NCBI GenBank assembly: GCA_903840165.1 | Contig: CAIMEY010000006.1 | Coordinates: forward strand, 23,258 to 87,257 | Origin: an uncultured Myxococcales bacterium | GTDB taxonomy: Bacteria > Myxococcota_A > UBA9042 | Reading direction: 5' to 3' | DNA length: 64,000 nucleotides | In this document: piece by piece, positions 34,156 through 43,900 of the stretch | How the letters are laid out: each line of letters opens with the position of its first letter | How positions within the stretch are numbered: the stretch's first letter is position 1 | Position numbers and translations under genes: made by a program | Notes under the pieces: model-generated | Databases searched by the model: none | Told to the model about the DNA's origin: nothing | What the model saw: only the letters and a program-made list of their open reading frames with translations

Positions 34156-37100
34156 ATGATAACAAGCAACGACGCCGCCAGGGCCAGGGGCCAGGGTGTT
34201 GCGCTGGGTTCATTGAACCGAAGCGCAGTGATCGCATTGACCATTTTTGGGATCGCCTGCACGGCAAATCGCAGCACGGCCAACAAGTTGGCGGACGACG
34301 CCGGCGGCCTCATCGGGCAGGGCCAAGACGTCGGCCCGGACGCAGATGCAGGCGGCACGACCTCTGGCATTGCGGCCGATTCATTGGGTTTTGGCGCAGA
34401 TCTGCCCTGCCAAGGGCGGGCTGTGGGCCCGGATGGCAGTTGCTGCCCGGATGGGCAAGCTTGGGACGGAGCGGCGGGCTGTGTGCCCATCGGCGTGCCG
34501 GGATGCACCAACGCAGCGACCTGCAAGCCCTTTTGGTGCGGCAGCTGGCAAAACAGCACCGGCGGCAACTGCAGCGCCGGCGATGCCGGTTGCGTCTTCT
34601 CCGGACAAGCGTGTCTGGACAAGATGTTACAGGCGACCCCTGCCCCCTGCCAAGTGGGCGAAGTCACTGCGGCCTCAGGCTGCGTCGCTGTGGGACATCG
34701 GGCACCAGGGCCTAAAGATGCTGCTTGGCAAGGCGATTCGTTGATCCTGCCGGCAACTGCAACGGTGACTGCGGCCGTTGACGTGTCCGCCCTGCCGGCA
34801 CTGCCGCCCTTGTCTGCGCCTGAGCCGCCGCAATTCTGCCAAATAAACGGACAGTTCGTCCCTTGTCCTGCAGGGCAGTCGGGCTGTGCAGCCGGCAGCA
34901 CGTGGACCGCCAATGGGGCCTGCGACCCAGCGGCCGGCGTCACCTGGACTTGCCCTCAGGGCTTTGATCCGAGTTCCGGCGCAGATTTGGCACCTTGCGC
35001 CCCTTCGCTGACGGCTTGTGGCAGTGACCCTTTCGCCGGGGTCGCCGATGGCCCGGGCGTCGTCTTTGTCGCTGCGGGAGCCGCGGCCGGCGGAAAAGGC
35101 ACGCGCGCGGCACCTTTGGCTGACCTTGCAGCTGCCGTCGATCTCGTCCCGGGCGGAGGGACGGTCGTGCTTGGTGCCGGCGCGTACGTCGCCCAGGTAG
35201 ATACCAGCAAAACAGTGACTATTCGAGGTGTTTGCGCGGCAAAGGTGACGCTGATGGGGTCGGCCTCCGCACCGGCCCTTCGCGCATATGGCAGCGCTGC
35301 AGTCACTCTGCAGGACGTGACCGTGCAAGGCGGCCGCGACGCGGTGCGCATCGAAGGTCCTGCACAGGCCAATCTGCAACGCGTTGCGGTGGGACAAGCC
35401 AATCGAATTGCGATCATCGCCACTGGTAATGCCAAACTCGCGCTCGCAGACGTCTACGTCCACGACACCCAACCCGCTGGCAACGACGGGTCTCTTGGTC
35501 GCGCCGTGCATGGTGATAACGGTGCAATTCTGAGTCTTTTGCGCTTTCGGGCCACTGGCAACCGCGAACGCGGGCTGTACGTCGATGGCGTCGGCTCGAC
35601 CGCGACGGGACAGGAATTGCTGATCGACGGCACGCAAATTGAGAAGAAATCTGGACAGTACGGCGATGGCCTAAGTGCCTCCACCGGCGCGCAGATTGCG
35701 CTTGAACAAGTCAGACTGGTCGGCAATCAGACAGCGGGTGCCTTAGCGTACGGGACCGGCAGCAGCGTTTCCCTGGCGCGCGTGCGGATCAGCCAGACCA
35801 AGACTGGTTCGCAAAACGACGGCTGGGGCGTTTTAGCTATGGCGGGAGCAAAGTTACAGTTGGATCAGGCTTGGCTGGATGCCAACCACACGGCGGCTGT
35901 GGCAGCGGTTGGCTTTGGCACCTCAGTTGGTATAGCAAGGATTAAACTTAGCGATACGCTAGCAGATTCTGCCGGGCAGACGGGATTTGGCCTCGACGTC
36001 GAAGATGGGGCCACGGCCAGCGTCGAGACCGCTTGGCTCGACAGCAACCATGGGGCGGGCATCACAGTCACCGGCAGCGGAAGTTCTGCCACCGTTTCAA
36101 ATGCTTGGATCAACAACACCCTGGGCCGAAGCAGTGACAAGACGGCGGGCAGCGGCGCCTCGGTGAGCAGCGGCGGCCAGCTAGCGTGCAGCAACCTACG
36201 ACTAAGCGCCAATCATTACGCAGGACTGTACCTCGACGGCCCGGGCAGCAACGTCACCGGCACCAACGTCGTCGTGCAAGCCATGCAACCGCAAACATCT
36301 GATAATAAAGGAGGATTCTGCCTCCTAGCCGATGCGGGAGCCACCGCGAACCTCACGGCGTCGCGCCTCAGCCAATGTCAGACCGTAGGCATTTACGTTG
36401 CGGGAACAGGCACTTCAGTGGCGATGCATTCGAGCACCGTCGACGCCGTAACCAGCCAGGCCGCTGACGGGTGGGGAGGACCCTGTATGGCCGCGACCGA
36501 CCAGGGTTCCATCGAGGTCGACGGCGTTCGCTTGCACCAATGCACTGGCGTGGGCGCCATCGCGAGTCAGCTGGGAACTGTCCAAGGGCATGATTTGACA
36601 ATCGATCAACTGCAGCCGTACGCAGCGGACCCGACCAGTTCTGCGGGACTCGCCTTTGACCTTGGCGGCCAGGGCACCTTGCACAACATGCGGATCGATC
36701 AGGTGGCGGGCGCCGGCATCCGCGTGCAGGGCATCGACAATTCGGACAAAAACGGCAGCGGAAAGCCGAGTTTACTGGCCATGAGCGGCGTCGCGATTCG
36801 CAACGTCGTCAGCAGCGGAGGCAGTCCCGGGAGCGGATTAGTCGTCAGCGGCGGTGGGCACGCGACCGTCGCTGCGTTGTCGATCTGGCAGGCGGCCGGT
36901 GCGGGCGTTGTGGTGCACGGAGCCGGCTCGCAGCTGACGCAGGGACAAGCGCCCGCCAACTGGAATGAGCCCTGGCTGGGCCTACAGGCCGCCCTGTGCG
37001 GTGGGCGTGGCCTAGCGGTGCAAGACGGTGCCAGTGCCACGTTGAGTGACGCATTCTTGTGGCAGAATCAGCAGGCCGGGGTGACGCTGACGGACCCGGC

Positions 37101-37914
37101 TTCCCGACTAGACATCGACCGCCTGCTGGTCGCGTTGCCGCACGGAACAGGCATTGAGGTCAGCGGCGGAGCACAAGCTCGCATCGGCACAGGTGTTTTC
37201 CAGGATTGCTCCGGCGCTGCTTTGGTGATCAGCGGCGCGAGCAGCCGAGTCGACGCCAGTGACCTTGCCGTGGACCGAGTCCACCCTGGTGCCAATGCCC
37301 AATTGGGACGTAGTATTGAGGTGATGGACAGCGCACAACTGCACCTGGCTGGCGCACGATTGTCGGGGCATCAGCTAGCAGCTTTGGTTGTTGTCGATGC
37401 CATTGCGACAGTGGACGGCGTCCTTTTCCAGGCCCCCGACCCCGCCCAACCTGAGAATTCTGCAGGCCTTGGCATTGTCGTCGGCTCCGGGGCGCTTGCC
37501 ACGCTCAGGGGGAGCCGCGTTGAAGATCAGCGAGGGGCTGCCGCGTATGTAGCAAAGGGACAACTCACGGCATCTCAAAGCATTTTTGTGAACACAACTG
37601 CGCTGAGCACAGGCGTGCCCCCCATGGGCGACGGCGTTAGCGCATTCCAGGCCACCGCGCTTACGCTGCACCAAGTCTGGATCAGCGGTTGCCCACGGGC
37701 GGGCCTGGCGATTGCCGGTGGTACAGCGCTGGTGACCCAAACGCTGGTGAAGGAAAACCTGTTCGCTCTCCTGCTGTTAGCGGGTGCCCAACTCAGCGAG
37801 TCAGCAAACCTTTGGCTCAGCCAGCAGACAGTGCCGCCGGCCAAGATCGACCTGGCCCTGCCGGATATCCCCAACCCGCTGTATCCGCTCCCTTCTCTTG
37901 TGCCTCCCCTATAG
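34156..37914 (+). CDS. Giant right-handed parallel beta-helix lipoprotein
   Basis: 1252 residues. Lipobox FGIAC (Cys35); ATG preceded by AGGGGG. Residues ~80-280 contain Cys-rich, Gly-rich segments ending in VFVAAGAAAGGKGTRAAPLADLAAAVDLVPGGGTVVLGAG, the usual entry of a DUF1565/pectate-lyase-like beta-helix, where the GTRxxPLADL pattern leads into the first turn. About 900 residues then repeat short coils such as GAQIALEQVRLVGNQTAGALAYGTGSSVSLARVRI, each with h-x-h-x-x-h-x-h-x-x-N spacing. No catalytic residues are obvious. Proteins like this are often adhesins or glycan-binding surface proteins. The divergent gene is a metallo-beta-lactamase-fold hydrolase. Confidence 0.82.
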   Translation: MITSNDAARARGQGVALGSLNRSAVIALTIFGIACTANRSTANKLADDAGGLIGQGQDVGPDADAGGTTSGIAADSLGFGADLPCQGRAVGPDGSCCPDGQAWDGAAGCVPIGVPGCTNAATCKPFWCGSWQNSTGGNCSAGDAGCVFSGQACLDKMLQATPAPCQVGEVTAASGCVAVGHRAPGPKDAAWQGDSLILPATATVTAAVDVSALPALPPLSAPEPPQFCQINGQFVPCPAGQSGCAAGSTWTANGACDPAAGVTWTCPQGFDPSSGADLAPCAPSLTACGSDPFAGVADGPGVVFVAAGAAAGGKGTRAAPLADLAAAVDLVPGGGTVVLGAGAYVAQVDTSKTVTIRGVCAAKVTLMGSASAPALRAYGSAAVTLQDVTVQGGRDAVRIEGPAQANLQRVAVGQANRIAIIATGNAKLALADVYVHDTQPAGNDGSLGRAVHGDNGAILSLLRFRATGNRERGLYVDGVGSTATGQELLIDGTQIEKKSGQYGDGLSASTGAQIALEQVRLVGNQTAGALAYGTGSSVSLARVRISQTKTGSQNDGWGVLAMAGAKLQLDQAWLDANHTAAVAAVGFGTSVGIARIKLSDTLADSAGQTGFGLDVEDGATASVETAWLDSNHGAGITVTGSGSSATVSNAWINNTLGRSSDKTAGSGASVSSGGQLACSNLRLSANHYAGLYLDGPGSNVTGTNVVVQAMQPQTSDNKGGFCLLADAGATANLTASRLSQCQTVGIYVAGTGTSVAMHSSTVDAVTSQAADGWGGPCMAATDQGSIEVDGVRLHQCTGVGAIASQLGTVQGHDLTIDQLQPYAADPTSSAGLAFDLGGQGTLHNMRIDQVAGAGIRVQGIDNSDKNGSGKPSLLAMSGVAIRNVVSSGGSPGSGLVVSGGGHATVAALSIWQAAGAGVVVHGAGSQLTQGQAPANWNEPWLGLQAALCGGRGLAVQDGASATLSDAFLWQNQQAGVTLTDPASRLDIDRLLVALPHGTGIEVSGGAQARIGTGVFQDCSGAALVISGASSRVDASDLAVDRVHPGANAQLGRSIEVMDSAQLHLAGARLSGHQLAALVVVDAIATVDGVLFQAPDPAQPENSAGLGIVVGSGALATLRGSRVEDQRGAAAYVAKGQLTASQSIFVNTTALSTGVPPMGDGVSAFQATALTLHQVWISGCPRAGLAIAGGTALVTQTLVKENLFALLLLAGAQLSESANLWLSQQTVPPAKIDLALPDIPNPLYPLPSLVPPL

Positions 37915-38008
37915 AAGACCGAGCGCTCCAAGGCCGTCCCTCTCGCACGCGCCGGGAGCAACGACAGAGCATCGGCCATGTCGACCGTGGATTGGCTAAA
38001 TAGAATAT

Positions 38009-38039
38009 TTGTTTCAATTAGTTAGACCCTTGCTATACA
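38009..38039 (+). promoter_or_regulatory. Possible extended -10 promoter
   Basis: An AT-rich island inside GC-rich DNA contains TTGTTT (38009-38014) and an extended -10 TGcTATACA (38031-38039), 19 bases apart. The start codon of the CoA-transferase gene is about 107 bases downstream. The spacer is long, so the -35 match is doubtful. Confidence 0.35.
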
Positions 38040-38146
38040 AGCTTCTTGGGCCAGCGAATTGGCCGCCCAAGCCCCTGGCCATCTTGGTCCCTCCGCCATT
38101 TAGGTGCACACTGCGGCCCGCGGCACCATGTCGCCTGGACCAGACT

Positions 38147-39421
38147 ATGCTCCACACGCAGCCCGCTGAACAAGCTGTTTCAATTATCGAGTCTTTTCAA
38201 CGCGTTTTCCTGCAAAGTGCCTGCGCCGTGCCCAATGCCCTGGTGCGCGCCCTGGTGGCCCGAGCGCCGAGCCTGCGCAACGTAGAAATCGTGCAGTTGC
38301 ATACCGAAGGCCCGGCCCCCTATGCCGAGCCTGAAATGGCTGGATCTTTTCGCACCAACTGCCTGTTTGTAGGCAGCAATATGCGCAAGGCGGTGCAAGA
38401 AGGCCGCGCCGACTACACGCCGGTCTTTCTCTCTGAAGTCCCTGCTTTGTTTCGCAAAGGCGTTCTGCCTCTGGACGTCGCCCTGATTCACGTTTCGCCG
38501 CCCGACAAGCACGGCTACTGTTCTCTGGGCGTGTCTGTGGACGTCGCGGTGGCGGCTGTGCAGAAAGCCCGCTATGTGATTGCACAAATCAACCCGCAGA
38601 TGCCGCGGAGCCATGGCGACGGCGTCATCCACATCAATCGCCTTACGGCGGCCGTACAAGTCGATGAACCTCTTCCGGATTTGCCGCGCCCCGAGCTCAC
38701 CGACGCCGAAAGAGCCATTGGCCGCCATGTCGCGACGCTGGTCGAGGACGGTGCCACGCTGCAAATGGGGATCGGCGCGATTCCCGACGCGGTGTTGGGT
38801 TCTCTCAATAATCACAGAAGGTTAGGCATCCACACGGAGATGTTCTCAGACGGCTTGGTGGACCTGATTGCCTCGGGCGCCGTCACAGGCGAAGCCAAGA
38901 GGGTCCATCCGGGCAAGATTGTTGCCGGTTTTGCCATGGGTTCCAAGAAGTTGTACGACTTTGTCGACGACAACCCGGACGTCGCCATGCTCGACATCAG
39001 CTACGTCAATGACACACACGTCATCCGCCGCAATCCGCGCGTGACGGCCATCAACAGCGCCATCGAAGTCGACCTAACCGGGCAGATTTGCGCGGATTCT
39101 ATTGGTCCACGCCAGTTCTCCGGCGTCGGCGGGCAGATGGACTTCATCCGCGGCGCTAGCCTGTCCGAAGGGGGCAAACCGATCATCGCCCTGCCCTCGA
39201 CCACCTCGCACGGCGAGTCGCGCATCGTCGCTCTGCTCAAGCCCGGCGCCGGCGTCGTCACCACGCGGGCCCATGCGCACTACGTGGTGACCGAATGGGG
39301 CGTCGCTAATTTGTATGGAAAATCATTGCGTAATCGCGCCAGAGCGCTCATAGACATCGCCCATCCAGATCACCGCGCGGCCCTCAGTGAGGCCGCGGGA
39401 GCCCGCTTCGGCGCCCTGTGA
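38147..39421 (+). CDS. Acetyl-CoA hydrolase/4-hydroxybutyrate CoA-transferase family enzyme
   Basis: 424 residues, class I CoA-transferase fold. The catalytic glutamate is Glu231 in GIHTEMFSDGLVDL, which forms a covalent thioester with CoA; GIGAIPDAVL and GASLSEGGKPIIALPSTT are further family motifs, and VTEWGVANLYGKSLRNRARALI ends the protein. It would transfer CoA between carboxylates (acetate, 4-hydroxybutyrate or similar) or hydrolyse acetyl-CoA. Start ATG 38147 is chosen by family alignment; there is no clear ribosome site, and the frame extends 46 codons upstream. It converges on the kinase gene with only 35 bases between them. Confidence 0.88.
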   Translation: MLHTQPAEQAVSIIESFQRVFLQSACAVPNALVRALVARAPSLRNVEIVQLHTEGPAPYAEPEMAGSFRTNCLFVGSNMRKAVQEGRADYTPVFLSEVPALFRKGVLPLDVALIHVSPPDKHGYCSLGVSVDVAVAAVQKARYVIAQINPQMPRSHGDGVIHINRLTAAVQVDEPLPDLPRPELTDAERAIGRHVATLVEDGATLQMGIGAIPDAVLGSLNNHRRLGIHTEMFSDGLVDLIASGAVTGEAKRVHPGKIVAGFAMGSKKLYDFVDDNPDVAMLDISYVNDTHVIRRNPRVTAINSAIEVDLTGQICADSIGPRQFSGVGGQMDFIRGASLSEGGKPIIALPSTTSHGESRIVALLKPGAGVVTTRAHAHYVVTEWGVANLYGKSLRNRARALIDIAHPDHRAALSEAAGARFGAL

Positions 39422-39456
39422 TCGCGCCACGGTCGCGCGTCGTAACGCCCTGCAGA

Positions 39457-40842
39457 CTAATCGTTTTGTCCCGACCGCTGGGGCGGTTGGCTCGTGCCAG
39501 GCAGGCGCGTCGTTCCTGCAAGATGGGCCGGCACGCCTTCGGGAATCGTTGGGGCCACGGCTGCCGATGGCTCGAGCCCAGATGCCGACGAAAACCCAGC
39601 TATATCAAGCGGCTGCACAGCTGACACCGGCATTGACTCCAGGACGGCAGCGATGCTAGGCACCAGGGATGTCTGGGGCTGGTTGGCGGTCGTACGCGGC
39701 TGTCTCTTGCGCCGCGCGGTGCTGACCGCTGCGACAACGGCAGTCTGCGGTCGCGGAGATTCTTCTCCTGTACTTTCAGGCAATTGCCGGTCCTCGCCAG
39801 TCGCCTCCGGTCGGAGCAGCTCCATCAAGGTCGGCGCGACCTGAGGCCACTGCTGCGTGCGCACGCTTTCCAGGGCTTGGCGCATGGCATGGGCAGAGGC
39901 AAAGCGGTCCGCCGGCTCCTTGGCCAAAGCCGTTGATACGACTTGGATAAAGGCGTTAGAGACTTCAGTCCGTGCCCGCGTTCGCAGGTCGGGCGGACGC
40001 GTCGTGAGGTGATCCTGCATGATCACCATGGGATTCCGATCGGCAAAGGGCACATCGCCACTGATGCAGCGGTAGAGAATGATGCCCAGACTGTATAAAT
40101 CGCTGCGGCCATCAATGGTTTCGGCTTCGCATTGCTCGGGGCTCATGTAGGCCGGTGTGCCCAGGGCCATGCCGGTGGTGGTCAGACTTGAACCGTCGGT
40201 GAGGGCAATGCCAAAATCCACAAGTTTAACAACGCATTCGCCTGCGCCGTAGTCCGCTAGGACGATGTTGGCTGGCTTCATGTCGCGGTGAACCAGTTTC
40301 TTGCCATGGGCTTCGGCCAGCGCGCGCAGGACGGGGATGGCTACATCGAGCGCCTCGGCTTCGCTAAGCACGTCGCCTTGAGACAGGCGGCGTTGCATGA
40401 CATCTTCCAGCGAAGGCCCGTGCAACCGCTCCATGGCGATGTAGAAGGCGCCACCGTCGGTCTGGCCAACGTCAAAAAGCCGAACCGTGCTAGGGTGATG
40501 CAGGGAAGCCGTAACGCGGGCTTCGCGAAAGAAGCGCCGGACAGCCGAATCAGTTGGACCGCCAAAGTCGGGGCGCAGCACCTTGAGCGCCACTTCTTGT
40601 CGGGTCGACTTGTGCACGCCACTGTAGATGGCCCCGTAGCCGCCGCGGGCCAGTTGCTCACCCACTTCGTAGCGGTTGTCGATGATATCGCCTTGTTTCA
40701 GGGCCATAGACGGATCATAACGGCGCACGATCACTGTGCTGGAGCCGTCGTCCGGGCACGACAGCTGGGCGGTCCTCTGCCCGCAATCAGGACACAAACG
40801 AAGCGCAATGGCCTGATTGTCCACAGGTTCCTCCGCTGACAA
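39457..40842 (-). CDS. Serine/threonine protein kinase with N-terminal zinc ribbon
   Basis: 461 residues, eukaryotic-type (Hanks) kinase. The N-terminus carries a CPDCGQRTAQLSCPDDG zinc-ribbon-like segment (residues 17-33), common ahead of kinases in Myxococcota. Kinase motifs: Gly loop GEQLARGGYG (61-70), ATP lysine Lys87 in VALKVLR, HRDMKPAN with Asp187, DFG 209-211, GTPAYMSPEQ activation segment and SLGIILYRCISG. The last ~125 residues are Pro/Ser/Thr/Ala-rich and disordered-looking, with no transmembrane helix, so it is cytoplasmic with an unknown input. Start is a TTG at 40842 with only a weak upstream purine stretch. Confidence 0.9.
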   Translation of the reverse strand: MSAEEPVDNQAIALRLCPDCGQRTAQLSCPDDGSSTVIVRRYDPSMALKQGDIIDNRYEVGEQLARGGYGAIYSGVHKSTRQEVALKVLRPDFGGPTDSAVRRFFREARVTASLHHPSTVRLFDVGQTDGGAFYIAMERLHGPSLEDVMQRRLSQGDVLSEAEALDVAIPVLRALAEAHGKKLVHRDMKPANIVLADYGAGECVVKLVDFGIALTDGSSLTTTGMALGTPAYMSPEQCEAETIDGRSDLYSLGIILYRCISGDVPFADRNPMVIMQDHLTTRPPDLRTRARTEVSNAFIQVVSTALAKEPADRFASAHAMRQALESVRTQQWPQVAPTLMELLRPEATGEDRQLPESTGEESPRPQTAVVAAVSTARRKRQPRTTANQPQTSLVPSIAAVLESMPVSAVQPLDIAGFSSASGLEPSAAVAPTIPEGVPAHLAGTTRLPGTSQPPQRSGQND

Positions 40843-40965
40843 CTCTTCTAGAATTTCCCGGAAGGTCGGGCACGCGGCTCACGGCGCGTTGGGCGCATCG
40901 CACACCGGTTCACGTCGACCTGCGCGGCCCAAAGCCGTAAAGCTCTTGAATTTCTTGCACAATGG

Positions 40966-43900
40966 CTAATTCTTAGGCGGACAAGTCACAGTGGGGTCTA
41001 GCAACTTGCGCACGCGGAAATTGAGGGCATCGACGACGTACCAAACGCCGGCGCTAGCCTGGACGATGCTGCTCGGTGCGTCGAATTGTGCAACCGTCAG
41101 TAGGCCTTCCTTGTACCCAAGACTGCTGCCCGCCAAGGTCGTGACTTGGCCGCCGGCGATGCGTCGCAAACGATGGCCGCCGGTGTCAGCCACGAACAAC
41201 TGTGCGTCGCTGTTCATGAAAAGCCCATAGGGAACCATGAAGGTCGCGTCCGCCGCAGCGCCATCGGCATTGCCAACCAAACCATTGCCAGCCAACGTGG
41301 TCACCGCGCCGCCGTTGGGGGCAATCACGCGAATCCGGCGGTTGCCACTGTCGGCGATGTACAAAGTGCCGTCAGCGCCGGCCGCAATGCCCGTAGGTGT
41401 GTTGAAACATGCGGAAAGTGGATTGGCGTCGTCGGCAAAGGACTGAATGCCTGTGCCCGCGTAGGTGGAAGTCGTGCCGTCGAGCAAGACCTTGCGAATC
41501 CGGTGGTTCAACGTGTCGGCCACGTAGATGACATTACCAAGCAAAATCAGGGCATTGGGATCGCTAAACTGAGCCTGGTTGCCCGGGCCATCGTTCCAGC
41601 CGCCCAAGGCTTCTTGGTCGCCAAAGCTCGGGTCGGGCGCCGTTCCGGCCAGGGTCGTCACTGTGCCGTCGACCGCAACCTTGCGGATTCGCTGGTTTAG
41701 TCGATCGGCGACGTAGAGCGTGCCGTCGTCTGCGACCGCAAGGCCCGTGGGGTCCCAGAAAGTGGCCGCTGTGCCTTTGCCGTCGGCCCAGCCCGTAGTG
41801 CCATTGCCGGCCAGCGAGGTGACCGTTCCATCGACCGCGACCTTGCGGATGCGCTCGTTGCCGGTGTCCGCCAAATACAGCGTGCCGTCCTTGCCAATCG
41901 CCAGCGCACCCCGCGTGGCCAACACCGCGCCAGCTGTGGTGATTTTGGCCTGCGTGCCTTTGCCGTCGGACCAGCCAGCGGTGCCGTTGCCAAACCAAGT
42001 GCTGGTAGAACTGGGCGGAATCGTTCCGAGGCATTTGCCAGCGACGCAAGCGTCAGGCGTCGTGCAGGCATCGCCATCGGTGCAGGATGCCGTATCGTCA
42101 TTGGCGTTCTTGCAGCCGCCCACTGGGTCACAACTGTCCTTGGTGCAAGGATTATTGTCATTGCAGTCGGTGACGGCCCCAGCTAGGCAGGTGCCGCCGC
42201 TGCACGCGTCCAGACTGCAGGCGTTGCTATCGAGGTCGCAACTAATTGTATTGAAAGAATGTTTGCAACCAGAGTCGGGCGCACAACTGTCGGTCGTGCA
42301 AGGGTTCTTGTCATCGCAGTCGCCGTTGTTCCCCACGCAACTACCTGATTTGCAAGCGTCTTGTGCCGTGCAGGCATTGCTGTCGTCGCAAGCGTTGCCA
42401 TCGGCCGCGCTCAGCAGGGCGCACTGTCCGCTAACCTTGTCGCAAGTATTCTTGGCGCAAGTAGAATCGCCGCTGGCATCGCAGTTGATGACGCTGGCCG
42501 GCAGCACCTTGCACGTCTTGCTTGCGGCGTCGCAGGTCGGCTTGCCGTTGCACAAGTCCCCGTCATCCTTGCAGTCTGCGTCGGTGCTGCAACTACCGCA
42601 GGCGTCAGCGCCTGACACGCATTGGCCTTTGCCGTCGCAGAGGTCCACCGCGGTGCAGGGGTTGCCGTCATCGCAGGCGGTCACCGCACTGGCATTGGCA
42701 TACGAACAACCGCTTGCTTTAATGCAGGAATCGACGGTGCACGCCTTGCCATCGTCGCAGTTCAGGGCTGCGCCAGCGCAGACACCGCCGCCGCAAATGT
42801 CGCCTGTGGTGCACGCCGAATTGTCGTTGCACGGACTGCTGTTGTTGGTGGACACGCACCCTTTGACCGAGTCGCACACGTCGTCCGTGCAAGGGTTCTT
42901 GTCGTCGCAACTAAGCACTGTGCCTACACAAACACCGGCCGTGCAGACATCACCTTGGCTGCAGACATTGCCGTCACTGCAAGCGCTGCCGTTTGGCTTG
43001 GTCTTGGTGGCGCACTGACCGCTGGCTGGGCTGCAACTGGCGACCAGGCAATCGGAAGGCGCAAGGCAAATCACGGGGGAGCCGCCCGCGCATTGGCTGC
43101 CGTTGCAGAGATCGACCGTGGTGCATGGGTTGCCGTCGTCGCAAGCGGCCCCGGAGGATGGAGCGTGGACGCAACCGCCGGGCGCCTTGCAACTATCTAT
43201 GGTGCAAGGGTTATTGTCGTCACATGCGTCCGGGCTGCCGGCGCAGCTGCCCGCCGTGCAAACGTCAAACACCGTGCACGGATTCTTGTCATCGCAAATG
43301 GCACCGCTCCAGTTACTGCTCTTGCACAAGCCATCGGCTGCGTCACAAGCGTCGTGCGTACAAGGGTTTGCGTCATCGCACACTGTCGCTTTGCCGGGCA
43401 AGCAGACCGCACCCTGGCACGCATCGCCCAAGGTGCATGGGTTGCCGTCGTCACACGTGGCTCCGGGACTGTAGACGTGCTTGCAACCATACAATTTATC
43501 ACAGGAATCCGTGCTGCAAGGACTGCCGTCGTCGCAGGAAACGATGCCACCGCCTTGGCAGACGCCGCCCTTGCACAGCTCGCCCTTGGTGCACGCGTCG
43601 CCGTCGTCGCAGGGGCCATCCTTAGCTACGAAGGCACAACCTTGCTTTCCGCCACAGGAATCGGTGGTGCAGGCGTTCAGGTCATCGCACGGTTTTTCGT
43701 CCGTCGCGCCGTTGCAGTCGTTGTCGGCCCCGTCGCAGATTTCTTGGCTCGGCGTCGCTGCATCGCACAGAGAAAGGCCGTCAACACCGCAAATTCTTGA
43801 GCCTTTGCACGAGCTACCGGGATAGCGACAGGTTGTGCTGCGCTTGTTGGCCTTGGCTTCGTCATTGCAGGTGCAAGCGCCGAAGGAGTCGGCAGTTTCC

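Noticed and set aside
42044..43692. Repeats that could be mistaken for a CRISPR array
   Set aside because: Unit length is uneven and the repeats sit inside one open coding frame encoding a cysteine motif.
41720..43800. Two long open frames on plus opposite the CTDC-repeat lipoprotein
   Set aside because: They mirror the repeat composition of the minus gene, which has signal, lipobox and NHL domain support.
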